From Hyphomicrobiales bacterium (GTDB taxonomy: Bacteria > Pseudomonadota > Alphaproteobacteria > Rhizobiales > CAJQND01): 64,000 nucleotides of DNA. The notes beneath the pieces are model-generated. The model did no database searches, was not told where the DNA came from, and saw only the letters and a list, made by a program, of their open reading frames with translations. Below are positions 17,415-25,460 of the stretch, in pieces. Each line of letters begins with the position of its first letter. The first letter of the stretch is position 1. The stretch lies in contig JANQOW010000067.1 of the NCBI GenBank assembly GCA_028285595.1, positions 18,844-82,843 on the forward strand. The letters run 5' to 3'. The position numbers were made by a program, and so were the translations under genes.

Positions 17415-18431
17415 ATGAACCGGTTCAAGAACATTCTGGTGTTATGTCAGGAAGATAGCCAAGTGAAATTCGCACTTGAGCGCGCGCGCAGTCTTGCAAG
17501 CGCGAACGGTGCGCAGATCACGCTTCTGGATGTTGTCGATCTCGATCAGCGGGACGTGGACGATGTTCTTTCAGGGCTGTCGCACCAGACGCCCCAAGAG
17601 CTGAAGCAGCATATCGAGCACTACCACCAGGACCGCCTGGATCACCTCGCGGCTGAGTTCGAACGCGATGGTCTTCTCGTCACGACCAAGGTGGTGCACG
17701 GCGTGCCCTTTGTTGAGACGATCCGCGCCGTGCTCCGCGATGGCTATGACCTTGTCATGAAGGGCGCCAACGTCAATCCGGCCACCCAGCGCTCGGTCTT
17801 TCTGGGGTTAGACCTTCATCTGATGCGCAAATGTCCGTGTCCGGTGATGATCGTCAACGAGCCCTTGATCAGCGACCGGTCCCGTATCCTTGCCGCGGTC
17901 GATCCTGACACCGACGATGTCAATAAGGATTGCGTCAACCGTTTGATCCTTGATTTGGCGGCGTCACTGTCCACCTCACCTGAATCGAACCTGCATGTGG
18001 CGCACGCGTGGCGGATCGAGGAGGAACATGCTTTGCTGACCAGCAGCCTGATTAATGCAAGCCCAGAGGAGATCAGGAAGATCAAGCAGAAGAAGCGGGC
18101 CAAGCGTGTTCAGGAACTCGATCAGCTCTTGTCCGAAACCCCGGCCACCCCAACTGGTTGCGACGTTCATATGATGCAAGGCCATGCGGGGGATGTGATC
18201 CCGATGCTGGCTGCAAAGTTTCAGGTCGATCTGGTTGTCATGGGAACCGTCAGCCGCACCGATATTGGCGGCCTGTTCATCGGAAGCACCGCGGAGACCA
18301 TAATCAGCCGGCTTGAGTGCTCGATCCTGGCCGTCAAGCCGCCGGAATTCCAGACACCCATCGCCCTGGGAGATGCCTTGAGCATCGGCAGCACGGAAGC
18401 GCGCTTGGAAGACGCGCGCGCCGCAGCCTAA
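17415..18431 (+). CDS. Universal stress protein with two UspA domains
   Basis: The start is set at 17415, where AGGAG lies 9 nt upstream; the open frame reaches back to 17295 without a ribosome site. The 338-residue protein is a UspE-like tandem. Domain 1 (about 1-150) starts MNRFKNILVLCQED, and domain 2 (about 155-310) starts SRILAAVDPDTDD and contains VVMGTVSRTDIGGLFIGSTAE, close to the G-x2-G-x9-G(S/T) ATP-binding pattern. Domain 1 has a poorer ATP motif (KGANVNPATQRSVFLG). Tandem Usps are usually induced by starvation, oxygen limitation or redox stress. A 30-residue unstructured tail ends the protein. Confidence 0.88.
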   Translation: MNRFKNILVLCQEDSQVKFALERARSLASANGAQITLLDVVDLDQRDVDDVLSGLSHQTPQELKQHIEHYHQDRLDHLAAEFERDGLLVTTKVVHGVPFVETIRAVLRDGYDLVMKGANVNPATQRSVFLGLDLHLMRKCPCPVMIVNEPLISDRSRILAAVDPDTDDVNKDCVNRLILDLAASLSTSPESNLHVAHAWRIEEEHALLTSSLINASPEEIRKIKQKKRAKRVQELDQLLSETPATPTGCDVHMMQGHAGDVIPMLAAKFQVDLVVMGTVSRTDIGGLFIGSTAETIISRLECSILAVKPPEFQTPIALGDALSIGSTEARLEDARAAA

Positions 18432-18473
18432 AGGCGCTTGCGGCTGGCAAACTGCCGCGCCCAACACTCAAGA

Positions 18474-18513
18474 AATCAAAAGAAAAAGGCCGGTCCTTTC
18501 CAGGGCCGGCCTT
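18474..18513 (-). terminator. Rho-independent terminator of rpmF
   Basis: Read on the minus strand, an 8-bp AAGGCCGG/CCGGCCTT stem (extended by further G-C pairs) is followed by TTTTTCTTTTG, starting about 27 nt after the rpmF stop. This is a standard intrinsic terminator. Confidence 0.85.
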
Positions 18514-18539
18514 CCTTATCTCATGCGCAAAGGCGACGA

Positions 18540-18725
18540 TTAGATATCGTCTTTGGGCTCCAGCACCTGGCGACCGCGATACATGCCCGTTTTCAGGTCA
18601 ATGTGATGAGGACGGTGCAATTCACCGGTTTTCTTGTCCTCAACATAAGTGCGGGTTTCCTTGGTGTGGCCCGAACGGCGATGTCCACGCTTTTGCGACG
18701 TGATCTTACTCTTAGGCACAGCCAT
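18540..18725 (-). CDS. rpmF: 50S ribosomal protein L32
   Basis: The 61-residue product begins [18 protein letters not shown] and ends with the family hallmark [18 protein letters not shown]. An in-frame upstream ATG (18746) would add seven residues and is not used in L32 proteins. Like many alphaproteobacterial L32 proteins it lacks the C-terminal zinc cysteines. It is a structural component of the large ribosomal subunit. The gene is monocistronic with its own terminator, and the upstream 237-bp gap to the response-regulator gene must hold its promoter. Confidence 0.97.
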   Translation of the reverse strand: MAVPKSKITSQKRGHRRSGHTKETRTYVEDKKTGELHRPHHIDLKTGMYRGRQVLEPKDDI

Positions 18726-18962
18726 GATAGAATTCTCCAAAAACATGCGGCCGCTGGCGGGCAGCGGCCGGTTGCTTGGCGCGCCTTATAATCTGATCTG
18801 CAGCAAAAAGCCAGTACTGTTTGGCCGCAGTCTCACGCCAAAAACGGCAACGAGACTGCGCTTGAAAAGAGACCAGATCTTAATCAGTTTCACACAAGAC
18901 GAAGCCGCTAGGTTGCCTGTTTAAGGCAGGTCAAAAGCTACGCCTCAGGTGGGCACGTTCAT

Positions 18963-19376
18963 ATGAACCAGATTGATACCGTGTTGATCGTGGACGACGA
19001 CCCGATCGCGCGTGCCATTTATCAATCCCATTTGACCAACGCAGGGGTGCGTTCCGTTCAGGAAGCGGCTTCAGGCCGGGAAGCCGTTCAGATGCTTGCG
19101 CAGATGCCCGGCGGGCCTCAACTGCTCATTCTTGATCTCAACATGCCCGAGATGGACGGGATCGAGATGCTCAAGCACCTGCATCATATCGGGTACGCGG
19201 GGCGGCTGGTGATCGGCAGCGCATCGCATCGCGCAAACCAGCAAAGCGCGCTGAAACTGGCCGAGATCTATGGCCTGAATCTCATCGGCTTCATCTCAAA
19301 GCCGCTCACGAAACGCAAATTGGATGAAGCTTTGCCGTCACCGCAGGAACAACCGATGGGGCAGCTCACAGGCTAG
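18963..19376 (+). CDS. Single-domain response regulator (CheY-like receiver)
   Basis: This 137-residue protein is one receiver domain with no output domain. The acidic pocket (D11-D13), phospho-acceptor D58 in LLILDLNMPEMDG, the Ser of the switch strand (IGSAS, 84-88) and K113 (SKPL) are all present. Such proteins accept phosphate from a histidine kinase and pass on the signal by protein contact. No kinase gene is adjacent. A short Gln/Pro tail follows residue 122. The next 278 bp contain no gene I can support. Confidence 0.88.
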   Translation: MNQIDTVLIVDDDPIARAIYQSHLTNAGVRSVQEAASGREAVQMLAQMPGGPQLLILDLNMPEMDGIEMLKHLHHIGYAGRLVIGSASHRANQQSALKLAEIYGLNLIGFISKPLTKRKLDEALPSPQEQPMGQLTG

Positions 19377-19654
19377 AGAGGTCGCTCGCGGGCGCGCTTC
19401 ATTAAAAGTTTAATGGATGTGTTGGCGGTTCTTAAACATCTCGCCCGCAAAATAACCTGTGTTCACAACATGATCCACCGTGATCGACGCGGCGTAGAAG
19501 GGATTATGGGGCGAACTATTTTCCGCACGGGATCAACCAAAAAGAGTGCAACTGAGCACCCTTGCTGGCGCGGGCTCACTGTAACGAGTCTGGAGTTGGG
19601 TATGAGACCTAGTGCGAATACTCCCGGCCGGGGTAAACTGGGGGCTGTGGTGTA

Positions 19655-19825
19655 ATGACGGCAAACTCTCCAAACAGGTTGGCAGAGATTGAGGGCATTG
19701 TGGAGCTGACAAGATCAGCCCGCGAGAAGGCTCTCGAAATAGATCTGACCTTCGAGGCTTACCTGCTGCACACCGCGCTTGTGGCCCTCATGGAACAATT
19801 AGAGCTCGAGGACGGGCACCGCTAG
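19655..19825 (+). CDS. Small hypothetical protein, FEAYLL family copy 1 (56 aa)
   Basis: A 57-codon frame runs from ATG 19655 to TAG 19823-19825. The translated product is mostly helical, with the core LTFEAYLLHTALVALMEQL at residues 31-49. A very similar core (LKFEAYLLEMATMALTEQL) occurs in the opposite-strand small protein at 20425-20619. Conservation between two separate short frames argues that both are real genes. The ribosome site is weak (GGGG about 12 nt upstream). No known family is recognised. A short helical regulator or adaptor is one possible interpretation, but no function is supported. Confidence 0.6.
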   Translation: MTANSPNRLAEIEGIVELTRSAREKALEIDLTFEAYLLHTALVALMEQLELEDGHR

Positions 19826-19838
19826 AGCAGTTCTGGCC

Positions 19839-20246
19839 TCAGCCCCGAGGAGGAAACGCCTCAAAGTGGTGACGCAGAATGCCGAGCAACAGGCGGGTAG
19901 CATCATCGCCCTCAAGGACTGGTTCATCGCTCATGAGCTGACTGGCCAGTTTCGGTTCAATCTCTAGGCCTGCGGTGAAGGATTTCTGACCGGACAAGGT
20001 CAGTGCGCAGTTGGACATCGGACCGCTGACCAGGCCCTGCCTTGAAAGCCATTCCCACAATGGCTCAAAGCCCTCTTTGTGAGCGGTGATGCGTTCGCAG
20101 GTGGTGAGATCGATCCGGTCCGGAAAGGCCGTGTCGAGACACCTCAGAACAAACAGCACCACCTTGCTAAAGTCGGGGCCTTCAAAGTCTTGGTCATACA
20201 AACGAAATGTTGGAGGAAAAGCACAGTCGGGAGCGCTTCCAGTCAT
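19839..20246 (-). CDS. Hypothetical protein (135 aa)
   Basis: This 135-residue protein has no signal peptide or membrane span. The middle (FVLRCLDTAFPDRIDL, then EPLWEWLSRQGLVSG) reads like a small helical/winged-helix fold, and the C-terminal half is acidic and helical (LASQLMSDEPVLEGDDATRLLLGILRHHF). I do not recognise the family. It lies tail-to-tail with the first small FEAYLL gene (13-bp gap) and in the same direction as the second, so the three may belong to one small accessory group. Codon usage resembles the surrounding genes. Confidence 0.5.
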   Translation of the reverse strand: MTGSAPDCAFPPTFRLYDQDFEGPDFSKVVLFVLRCLDTAFPDRIDLTTCERITAHKEGFEPLWEWLSRQGLVSGPMSNCALTLSGQKSFTAGLEIEPKLASQLMSDEPVLEGDDATRLLLGILRHHFEAFPPRG

Positions 20247-20424
20247 TACTCTTTACTCACCCAATTTCTGCAGACCCTTCAGCTTGGTCTAATGCCAGCG
20301 TTCAGGATCTGCGAAATCCCCACAGGCGCAACTGTATGCGCGAGAGTTCGGTTTGGTCAACCGTCATGAACCCGCGCACATACAGTGTGCACGTAACTGC
20401 AGATACCATTCCACGCCAATCAGG

Positions 20425-20619
20425 CTATGCGCTTTTAGGCGGCGTCTGGCGGAGTTGTTCAGTAAGGGCCATGGTGGCCATTTCCAGCAGATAAGCCTCA
20501 AACTTCAGCTCCATCAGCTGGGCCTCATCACGCGCGTTTCTTACGCGTTCAAGCATTTCTTCTATGCGTTGTTTTCTTTGGTCAGAAAAATCACGAGCCC
20601 CCGTGTTTGCCTCTGACAT
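20425..20619 (-). CDS. Small hypothetical protein, FEAYLL family copy 2 (64 aa)
   Basis: The ATG at 20619 gives a 64-residue, highly charged helical protein with QRKRIEEMLERVRNARDEAQ followed by LKFEAYLLEMATMALTEQL. A GTG at 20625 has a better-placed GAGGTG site (8 nt) and may be the true start. The second half matches the small plus-strand gene at 19655. The gene shares the region around 20700-20860 with the divergent TetR-type regulator gene, where two inverted copies of a 10-bp motif lie. The function is unknown. The charge pattern suggests a coiled-coil or helix-hairpin protein-binding module. Confidence 0.6.
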   Translation of the reverse strand: MSEANTGARDFSDQRKQRIEEMLERVRNARDEAQLMELKFEAYLLEMATMALTEQLRQTPPKSA

Positions 20620-20715
20620 TGCCACGTTTGTTTCACCTCTCAAAAAACATAAGCGCGGCTCACTCCGACGAGATCGCCGCGCACGAGTTTCCCTCAACCC
20701 TGGTCACAAGTTAGT

Positions 20716-20851
20716 TACTAGTCGGTAGCCTGTCAATGCTTCGCCAACTTGCATTTTCGTCCAATTTGTGGCAGAAAATCAGGGTGTTTTGCACCCATAC
20801 GTAGCTTTTTGCTATCTTGGGTTTTGTGATCGGTGGCTTGTCCGACTAGTA
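20716..20851. promoter_or_regulatory. Two inverted CCGACTAGTA sites upstream of the TetR gene
   Basis: CCGACTAGTA occurs on the plus strand at 20842-20851 and on the minus strand at 20716-20725. Both are centred on the palindrome ACTAGT, and the downstream copy extends to CGAC-N6-GTCG. Paired dyads between a TetR gene and a divergent gene are the usual arrangement of TetR operators. The rest of the 20626-20948 gap holds nothing else I recognise. Confidence 0.5.
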
Positions 20852-20948
20852 GGTCGAATCAGTTCAACACATTGCACCGAACAGATTCTGGCGGCATAAG
20901 TGCCTTTGAGGCGTGATTGCGTTTGGCTTAAATTCGGGGACCTTACCT

Positions 20949-21524
20949 GTGGTGCAAAGTAAGCAAGAACAGATATTGGATGTGGCCGAGGCGATCGTGC
21001 GGTCACGGGGCTATAACGCGTTCAGCTATGCGGATATTGCTGCGGAGGTCGGCACTTCCAAGGCCAGCCTGCATCATCATTTCGCCACCAAATCGGATTT
21101 GGGATTGCGCCTGGTTACCCGCTTCACTCAGAACGTTCTGCAGGCCCTGGACGACATTGAAACCGTGCACTCCAGCGCGTTAATCAAGTTGCGCGAATAT
21201 GCGCGCCTTTTTGAAGGCGCCATGGAGGAGAACCAGATGTGCCTGTGTGGCATGCTGGCTGCCGAGCACGAGACCCTGTCGGAAGCCATGCAGGTTGCCG
21301 TCAATGACTTCTTCGATGGACATGAGCGCTGGCTTGAACAGGTTCTGCTGTCGGGCCGGGAAAACGGCGAACTGGAATTCGACGGTGAAGCCAAGGTGCA
21401 CGCACAAGCCATTGTGTCGAGTTTCCAAGGTGCGCTGCTGGTTGCAAAGTCACAGCGCTCGATGAAGCGGATGAACCTTGTGTCGTCTCACCTGGTGGAA
21501 AACTATCGCGCCAAGTCGTCTTGA
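20949..21524 (+). CDS. TetR-family transcriptional regulator (NemR/AcuR-like)
   Basis: The start is uncertain: GTG at 20949 or 20952 gives a product beginning near VQSKQEQILDVAEAI, as usual for the family, while the frame extends to GTG 20913. The N-terminal HTH is clear (GYNAFSYADIAAEVGTSKASLHHHFATKSDL). The ligand domain contains MCLCGMLAAEHETL, a Cys-bearing helix typical of the NemR/AcuR branch, which respond to reactive electrophiles or acrylate-like compounds. Whether the Cys residues sense electrophiles here is inference. The 3' end overlaps the convergent LysR gene by 22 nt. The likely target is itself and the divergent small gene. Confidence 0.82.
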   Translation: MVQSKQEQILDVAEAIVRSRGYNAFSYADIAAEVGTSKASLHHHFATKSDLGLRLVTRFTQNVLQALDDIETVHSSALIKLREYARLFEGAMEENQMCLCGMLAAEHETLSEAMQVAVNDFFDGHERWLEQVLLSGRENGELEFDGEAKVHAQAIVSSFQGALLVAKSQRSMKRMNLVSSHLVENYRAKSS

Positions 21525-22438
21525 GTGTCTTGCAAGCTCGACACGACCGCATCCTGGATGATCTGACGCAGAAGAACCTCCGACGGGTCGCGGTCGGTTG
21601 CCAGGCGCCATGCCATGGTGAGATCGAACTCCGGCGAGGTGAACGGTAAAGGGCTGCTCCTTAAGGGTCCGCTTAGCGCCAAACTCTGCGCCACATGCCT
21701 GGGAACCGTCGCTACGCGATCGCTGTTCTGCAAGACAAATGGCAGAACGGAAAACGTGGAAAGCGAAAGCTCAATGCGTCGGGCCAGTCCTTGGGCGCTG
21801 AGGGTCTCATCCACATAGCCGATCAGGTCACCGGCAAATGTCACCAACACATGGGCGCCGGCGCAGTACTGGGTCAATGAAGACAGGGGCGGCGCAGCCT
21901 GGCAGGTGAGGGCCCTGTAGCCCACGCGCGCGAGTTTCTTGACCCGCGCATTGGCCGGCAGCTTGTTGAGGTAGCCAACCACTATGGAGGCCGCCCCGCT
22001 ATCGAGCAGCGATCCGGCCCGCAGATAGTCGGTGTGCTGCACAATCAGCCGGGCCTTCGGCATGACGGCTTTCAGGCGCGCACAAATGTCCGGCAGGAAG
22101 CTGAGCTGAATATCGTCGGACATGGCAAGCTGGAAGACAGGCTCTGCTGTTTCCGGGTCGAACATGTCTCCGGCTCGCAGCGCGTGTTCTATGTTTTCAA
22201 GGGCCGGCTTAAGCTGTGCATGGAGGGCGAGGGCCCGCGGCGTGGCCTCCAGGGCTCGACCCGCGCGCACGAACAACGGGTCGTTCAACAGGTCCCGCAA
22301 CCGGGCCAGGGACCGCGAGACTGCCGGCTGACCCAGCCGCAAACGACGCGCCGCCGCCGTAACGCTGCGCTCTTGCATCAGCAGGTCGAAGACACCCAGC
22401 AGGTTCAGATCGAGGGAATAGATATCATTTTGAGTCAT
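21503..22438 (-). CDS. LysR-family transcriptional regulator (NodD/LinR-like branch)
   Basis: The 311-residue protein starts with the LDLNLLGVFDLLMQERSVTAAARRL pattern common in the NodD/NahR/LinR branch. It has a QPAVSRSLARLRDLLNDPLFVRAG recognition helix and a C-terminal effector domain containing DDIQLSFLPDICARL. That branch often controls aromatic or chlorinated-compound catabolism. The divergent neighbour encodes a carboxymuconolactone-decarboxylase-family protein, 82 bp away start to start, and is the obvious target. An AT-rich dyad overlaps this gene's own start codon, so autorepression is plausible. Confidence 0.87.
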   Translation of the reverse strand: MTQNDIYSLDLNLLGVFDLLMQERSVTAAARRLRLGQPAVSRSLARLRDLLNDPLFVRAGRALEATPRALALHAQLKPALENIEHALRAGDMFDPETAEPVFQLAMSDDIQLSFLPDICARLKAVMPKARLIVQHTDYLRAGSLLDSGAASIVVGYLNKLPANARVKKLARVGYRALTCQAAPPLSSLTQYCAGAHVLVTFAGDLIGYVDETLSAQGLARRIELSLSTFSVLPFVLQNSDRVATVPRHVAQSLALSGPLRSSPLPFTSPEFDLTMAWRLATDRDPSEVLLRQIIQDAVVSSLQDTQDDLAR

Positions 22439-22456
22439 AATTAATATCTAAATTAT
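22437..22456. promoter_or_regulatory. Candidate LysR dyad between regulator and CMD gene
   Basis: ATAATT and AATTAT are perfect 6-bp arms separated by 8 bp. The site covers the start codon of the LysR gene and lies 64 bp upstream of the CMD gene start, a position suited to autorepression plus activation. Confidence 0.4.
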
Positions 22457-22520
22457 CGATTGGAGTAATGCAAATTGAGCTGTCATAGGTGCGGTGCATG
22501 ACAATTTCGAGGTGTCCGCA

Positions 22521-23237
22521 ATGGCCAATCCCGCTCTAAGATTTGATGAACTCTATGCCCAAGCTTTGAGGGGTGATCTGGCCGGGCGCGGCGTGTTGTC
22601 CGCCGATGAACGGTTTGCGGTACAACTGGGCTCTCTCGCCGCCCTTGACCTTGGACCCACGGAACTGACCGGTGAGCTGTCAGCCTTGCTCAAGGAGGGC
22701 TGTTCGCCGGAACTGGCTGAGGACGTGTTGGTTCAGATGGCGGCCTATCTGGGCTACCCCCGCACGAGGCGCTGCATGGCAAGCCTTAACGCTGCCTTGG
22801 CAAGCCTGGGACAGGGCTGCGGACCGTTGGCACCTGCGGGGCTGAGCGATGCTGAACGCTACGCCTCAGGCATTGCCGACTACGCCCGGCTCAATCCAGA
22901 TGCGCTCACAACCATCAAGACGGCCTTTGGTGACCTGGCACCGCATGTGATCGAGCTGACATTCCGGACCTTCGGCGATGTGTATGCGGCTTCGCGTCAA
23001 TCCTTGCAGGTGCGCCAACTTGCAACGATTGCCGCGTTGGGTGTTCTTGGATCGGCCGCGCCGCAACTGAGATTTCATATCGGTGCGGGCCGGTACGTGG
23101 GGCTCACCGAGGCACAATTGGTTGAGGTGATCGCCTGGGTGCAGTTCTTTGCCGGTGCACCTGCGGCCTATAATGCGCTGATTGAGCTGAAGGCATCTCT
23201 GGCGGAAGGCGCCGCCGCCACCCCCGCCTATCAGTAG
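22521..23237 (+). CDS. Carboxymuconolactone decarboxylase family protein (two CMD repeats)
   Basis: ATG 22521 with GAGG 8 nt upstream is preferred over GTG 22494. The 238-residue protein has two consecutive all-helical CMD units. The second has RQLATIAALGVLGSAAPQLRFHIGAGRYVGLTEAQLVEVIAWVQFFAG.PAAYNAL, very close to PcaC. The first is a divergent copy (ERFAVQLGSLAALDLG...DVLVQMAAYLGYPRTRRCM). There is no AhpD CxxC, so a peroxidase-reductant role is unlikely. PcaC-type proteins decarboxylate gamma-carboxymuconolactone, but the family also includes many functionally unassigned proteins. Control by the divergent LysR gene is likely. Confidence 0.82.
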   Translation: MANPALRFDELYAQALRGDLAGRGVLSADERFAVQLGSLAALDLGPTELTGELSALLKEGCSPELAEDVLVQMAAYLGYPRTRRCMASLNAALASLGQGCGPLAPAGLSDAERYASGIADYARLNPDALTTIKTAFGDLAPHVIELTFRTFGDVYAASRQSLQVRQLATIAALGVLGSAAPQLRFHIGAGRYVGLTEAQLVEVIAWVQFFAGAPAAYNALIELKASLAEGAAATPAYQ

Positions 23238-23258
23238 CACGTCCTTAAGGCGTGAGCC

Positions 23259-23693
23259 TTATCGCTGCAGGCTCTTCACATACGACGTGATGCGGTCAAC
23301 CCGTTCGGTGATCTCGGCCTCGGTTCTGCTCTGATCGGTCTTCAACAGCCCGCCTGAGGTTACCTCGAAAGCAAACCAGTTGCCCCAGACGGGCATTTGC
23401 CGCGTGCCGTGCCCAGCCTCGGTGCTGCGCCCATCTATGCTGCGTTTGACCCGCTCGGCCGGGAAGGTTCCGCTGTTCTCTGCTGCAAGCTGTGTAAGGT
23501 CTGTGGGTGCGGTCTCCAGGTCCTTCGCAACGGGGCCGTCCCCTTTCCCTTCGGGCCCATGGCACCGCGCGCACCAAGCCTGAAACTCGCCGGACCCTGG
23601 CGGGATGTCTTGGGCGTGGGCGCCTGAGAGCCCGGCGAGGGCAATCAAACAGAGCGCAAGGGTGACAAAGACGGCGGGACGGATCTGCGGCAT
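23259..23693 (-). CDS. Periplasmic class I cytochrome c
   Basis: The product has 144 residues with an N-terminal signal peptide (1-28, cut near AHAQ). It carries one haem c site CARCH (C41, C44, H45) followed by GPEGKGDG, and the sixth ligand is probably M100 (RQMPVWG). It is a small monohaem electron carrier in the periplasm. No oxidase or dehydrogenase gene is adjacent, so its partner is unknown. A near-consensus FNR/Anr box lies 58 bp upstream, suggesting induction under low oxygen. A mutated or weak second motif was not seen. Confidence 0.88.
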   Translation of the reverse strand: MPQIRPAVFVTLALCLIALAGLSGAHAQDIPPGSGEFQAWCARCHGPEGKGDGPVAKDLETAPTDLTQLAAENSGTFPAERVKRSIDGRSTEAGHGTRQMPVWGNWFAFEVTSGGLLKTDQSRTEAEITERVDRITSYVKSLQR

Positions 23694-23750
23694 GAGTTAA
23701 CTCTCCAATGGGTGTTGGCTCTGCTCTACCGGCTTTCGCTGCGCCGGACT

Positions 23751-23764
23751 TTGATATGGATCAG
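23751..23764. promoter_or_regulatory. FNR/Anr-like box
   Basis: TTGATATGGATCAG matches TTGAT-N4-ATCAA at 9 of 10 positions. It lies between the cytochrome c gene (58 bp from its start) and the DUF3775 gene (75 bp from its start), so either or both could be oxygen-controlled. Confidence 0.55.
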
Positions 23765-23838
23765 CCCGATTGTCCTAGATCAATGCTCTGCTGCGTCGCG
23801 TGCCTTACGTTCTGAGGCATGGAAGGAGAGGGTTGGTT

Positions 23839-24231
23839 ATGTTGGATATTTCCCCTGAAAAGGTTGCACATGTGATTGTCCGGGCACGAGAGGTGGACGC
23901 CAAAGTCAGTCCTTGGGATCAGGCCGGGGATCCAAGCGATTCCGACAGCATTTTGGAAGACCGTTCGGGCGATGCAACCGAGGCGGAATTGAAGAGTTTC
24001 ATTGCCAATTGCAATGTGGATGAGCGCGCGAACCTTGTGGCGTTGGCGTGGGTAGGGCGCGGGACCTACGACGCCGATGAGTTTGCAGAGGCCAAGCGGG
24101 AGGCCGCAGCTCAATCGGTGACCCCAACGGAGGACTATCTGTTGGGTATTCCGTTATTGGCAGACTATTTGGAAGAGGGCCTCAACCAACTCGGCATCTC
24201 CGTGGAAGACGCAGAGGCTGGAGTGCTCTAA
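23839..24231 (+). CDS. DUF3775 domain protein
   Basis: ATG 23839 has a GGAGAGG site 9 nt upstream. The 130-residue acidic protein starts LDISPEKVAHVIVRAREVDAKVSP and contains LKSFIANCNVDERANLVALAWVGRGTY and a C-terminal LLGIPLLADYLEEGLNQLG helix, matching DUF3775 proteins common in alphaproteobacteria. No molecular function is known to me. It has no signal or membrane segment. It is divergent from the cytochrome c gene with an FNR-like box between them, and its stop overlaps the convergent transporter gene by 4 nt. Confidence 0.8.
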   Translation: MLDISPEKVAHVIVRAREVDAKVSPWDQAGDPSDSDSILEDRSGDATEAELKSFIANCNVDERANLVALAWVGRGTYDADEFAEAKREAAAQSVTPTEDYLLGIPLLADYLEEGLNQLGISVEDAEAGVL

Positions 24232-25148
24232 GGCTTAGGTGACGGTTTGCCGCCGAACTTCAGACCGGCAATGGCAATGCCGATCAAAATGAGAGCCAGC
24301 GCCACATAGGCATTCGGCGAGGGCCGCTCGGCCAGCAAGACGGCCCCCCAGGCGACGCCGAAGGGCGGCACCAGGTAGTTGATCTGTGAGAAGAATGCAG
24401 CCCCTTGCCGGCGCACGATCGTGAACAGCAGCAAGGTGGCAACGACCGTGTGCAACACTGCCAGGCCGGCAATGGCGAGACCTGAGAGCAGGCTAGGTTC
24501 CAGGCTGAGCGGGCTGTCAAAAAGGAAGGTTGCCGGGATCAGCATCAATGCGGACAACATGACCACCGACGCAGCAAGGCTGCGGGGCGGCAGGCCGGAA
24601 AACTGCTTGGTGATGATCGCGTTGATGCCGTAGCACACCGCTGCGCCGGCCACCGCCAGTTGACGCACGGTCTCCTCGCCCAACGTGGCAAGCTTGGCCG
24701 GCCCGATCAGCACGATGAGACCGGCAAAGCCGAGCACCACCCCGATGGCCTTGGGGAGTGTGATCTTCTCGTCCGCCGTAAAGATATGGGCCAGCACCAA
24801 AGTGGTGAGCGGCATGACCGCCATCAGAATGGCAGCAAGCCCGCTATCGATCTTCTCCTCGCCCCAGCCGATCAGAGCAAACGGCAGAGCATTGCCGAAA
24901 AAGGCCGACATGAGTATCCACCCCCAGAGCCGCTTTCCCCTGGGCATGGGCTGTTTGCTCAGAACCGCCATGGCCACCAGGATGACGCCGGCGAGTGTCA
25001 ATCGGGATGCGGTCATGCTCACCGCCGGCATGGTTTCCACCGCCACCTTAATGAACAGGAAGCTGCTGCCCCAAATGGCTGAGAGCAGAAGAAGCAATCC
25101 ATAATCCGCAAGGCCCGGGCCGGATGCGGCTGGCGGTTGAGAGGTCAT
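24228..25148 (-). CDS. EamA/DMT-superfamily transporter
   Basis: The start at 25148 gives 306 residues with GGA seven bases ahead; an upstream frame to 25193 lacks conservation. Ten hydrophobic spans are arranged as two EamA repeats (about 10-145 and 155-295), the second with the conserved Q-N-Y-L-V-P-x-F/G-V-x-W motif. These are inner-membrane exporters or exchangers of amino acids, nucleosides or other metabolites. The substrate cannot be deduced, and no regulator lies next to it. It ends in a 4-nt overlap with the convergent DUF3775 gene. Confidence 0.88.
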   Translation of the reverse strand: MTSQPPAASGPGLADYGLLLLLSAIWGSSFLFIKVAVETMPAVSMTASRLTLAGVILVAMAVLSKQPMPRGKRLWGWILMSAFFGNALPFALIGWGEEKIDSGLAAILMAVMPLTTLVLAHIFTADEKITLPKAIGVVLGFAGLIVLIGPAKLATLGEETVRQLAVAGAAVCYGINAIITKQFSGLPPRSLAASVVMLSALMLIPATFLFDSPLSLEPSLLSGLAIAGLAVLHTVVATLLLFTIVRRQGAAFFSQINYLVPPFGVAWGAVLLAERPSPNAYVALALILIGIAIAGLKFGGKPSPKP

Positions 25149-25291
25149 GACAGGATCCAGAATGGGTGCGCGTGGTGAGACTGTGCGCTTCATTCGGGTT
25201 AATCATGAAACCGGCCTGTTGTCATGGCCATTTTTACCTAAGCCGGCCATATCCCCGACCAAAAGTGATGAAATATCCCAAAATTCGAGGC

Positions 25292-25432
25292 ATGAAGGAC
25301 CTAAAGCAAATGACTGCCCTCTCTGCTGTGTTCGACACGAGCGCTCCGGTTTTGGTCACCGGCGCAAAGCGTTTGGCCGTGTGCGAGATGTTTCGACAGT
25401 TGGTCGATGCCGGAACCGTCAAACAAGAGTAA
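25292..25432 (+). CDS. Possible small protein upstream of the lipase gene
   Basis: A short frame beginning MKDLKQMTALSAVFDTSAPV (46 residues; further in-frame ATG at 25268) overlaps the region directly upstream of the lipase start and stops at 25432. Codon choice looks coding-like (third-position G/C) and the end reads RLAVCEMFRQLVDAGTVKQE, a plausible helix. There is no family match and the ribosome site is only fair. It could be a leader peptide or chance frame. Confidence 0.3.
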   Translation: MKDLKQMTALSAVFDTSAPVLVTGAKRLAVCEMFRQLVDAGTVKQE

Positions 25433-25460
25433 ACTGCAGACCGTGAGGACTTGGATCATC

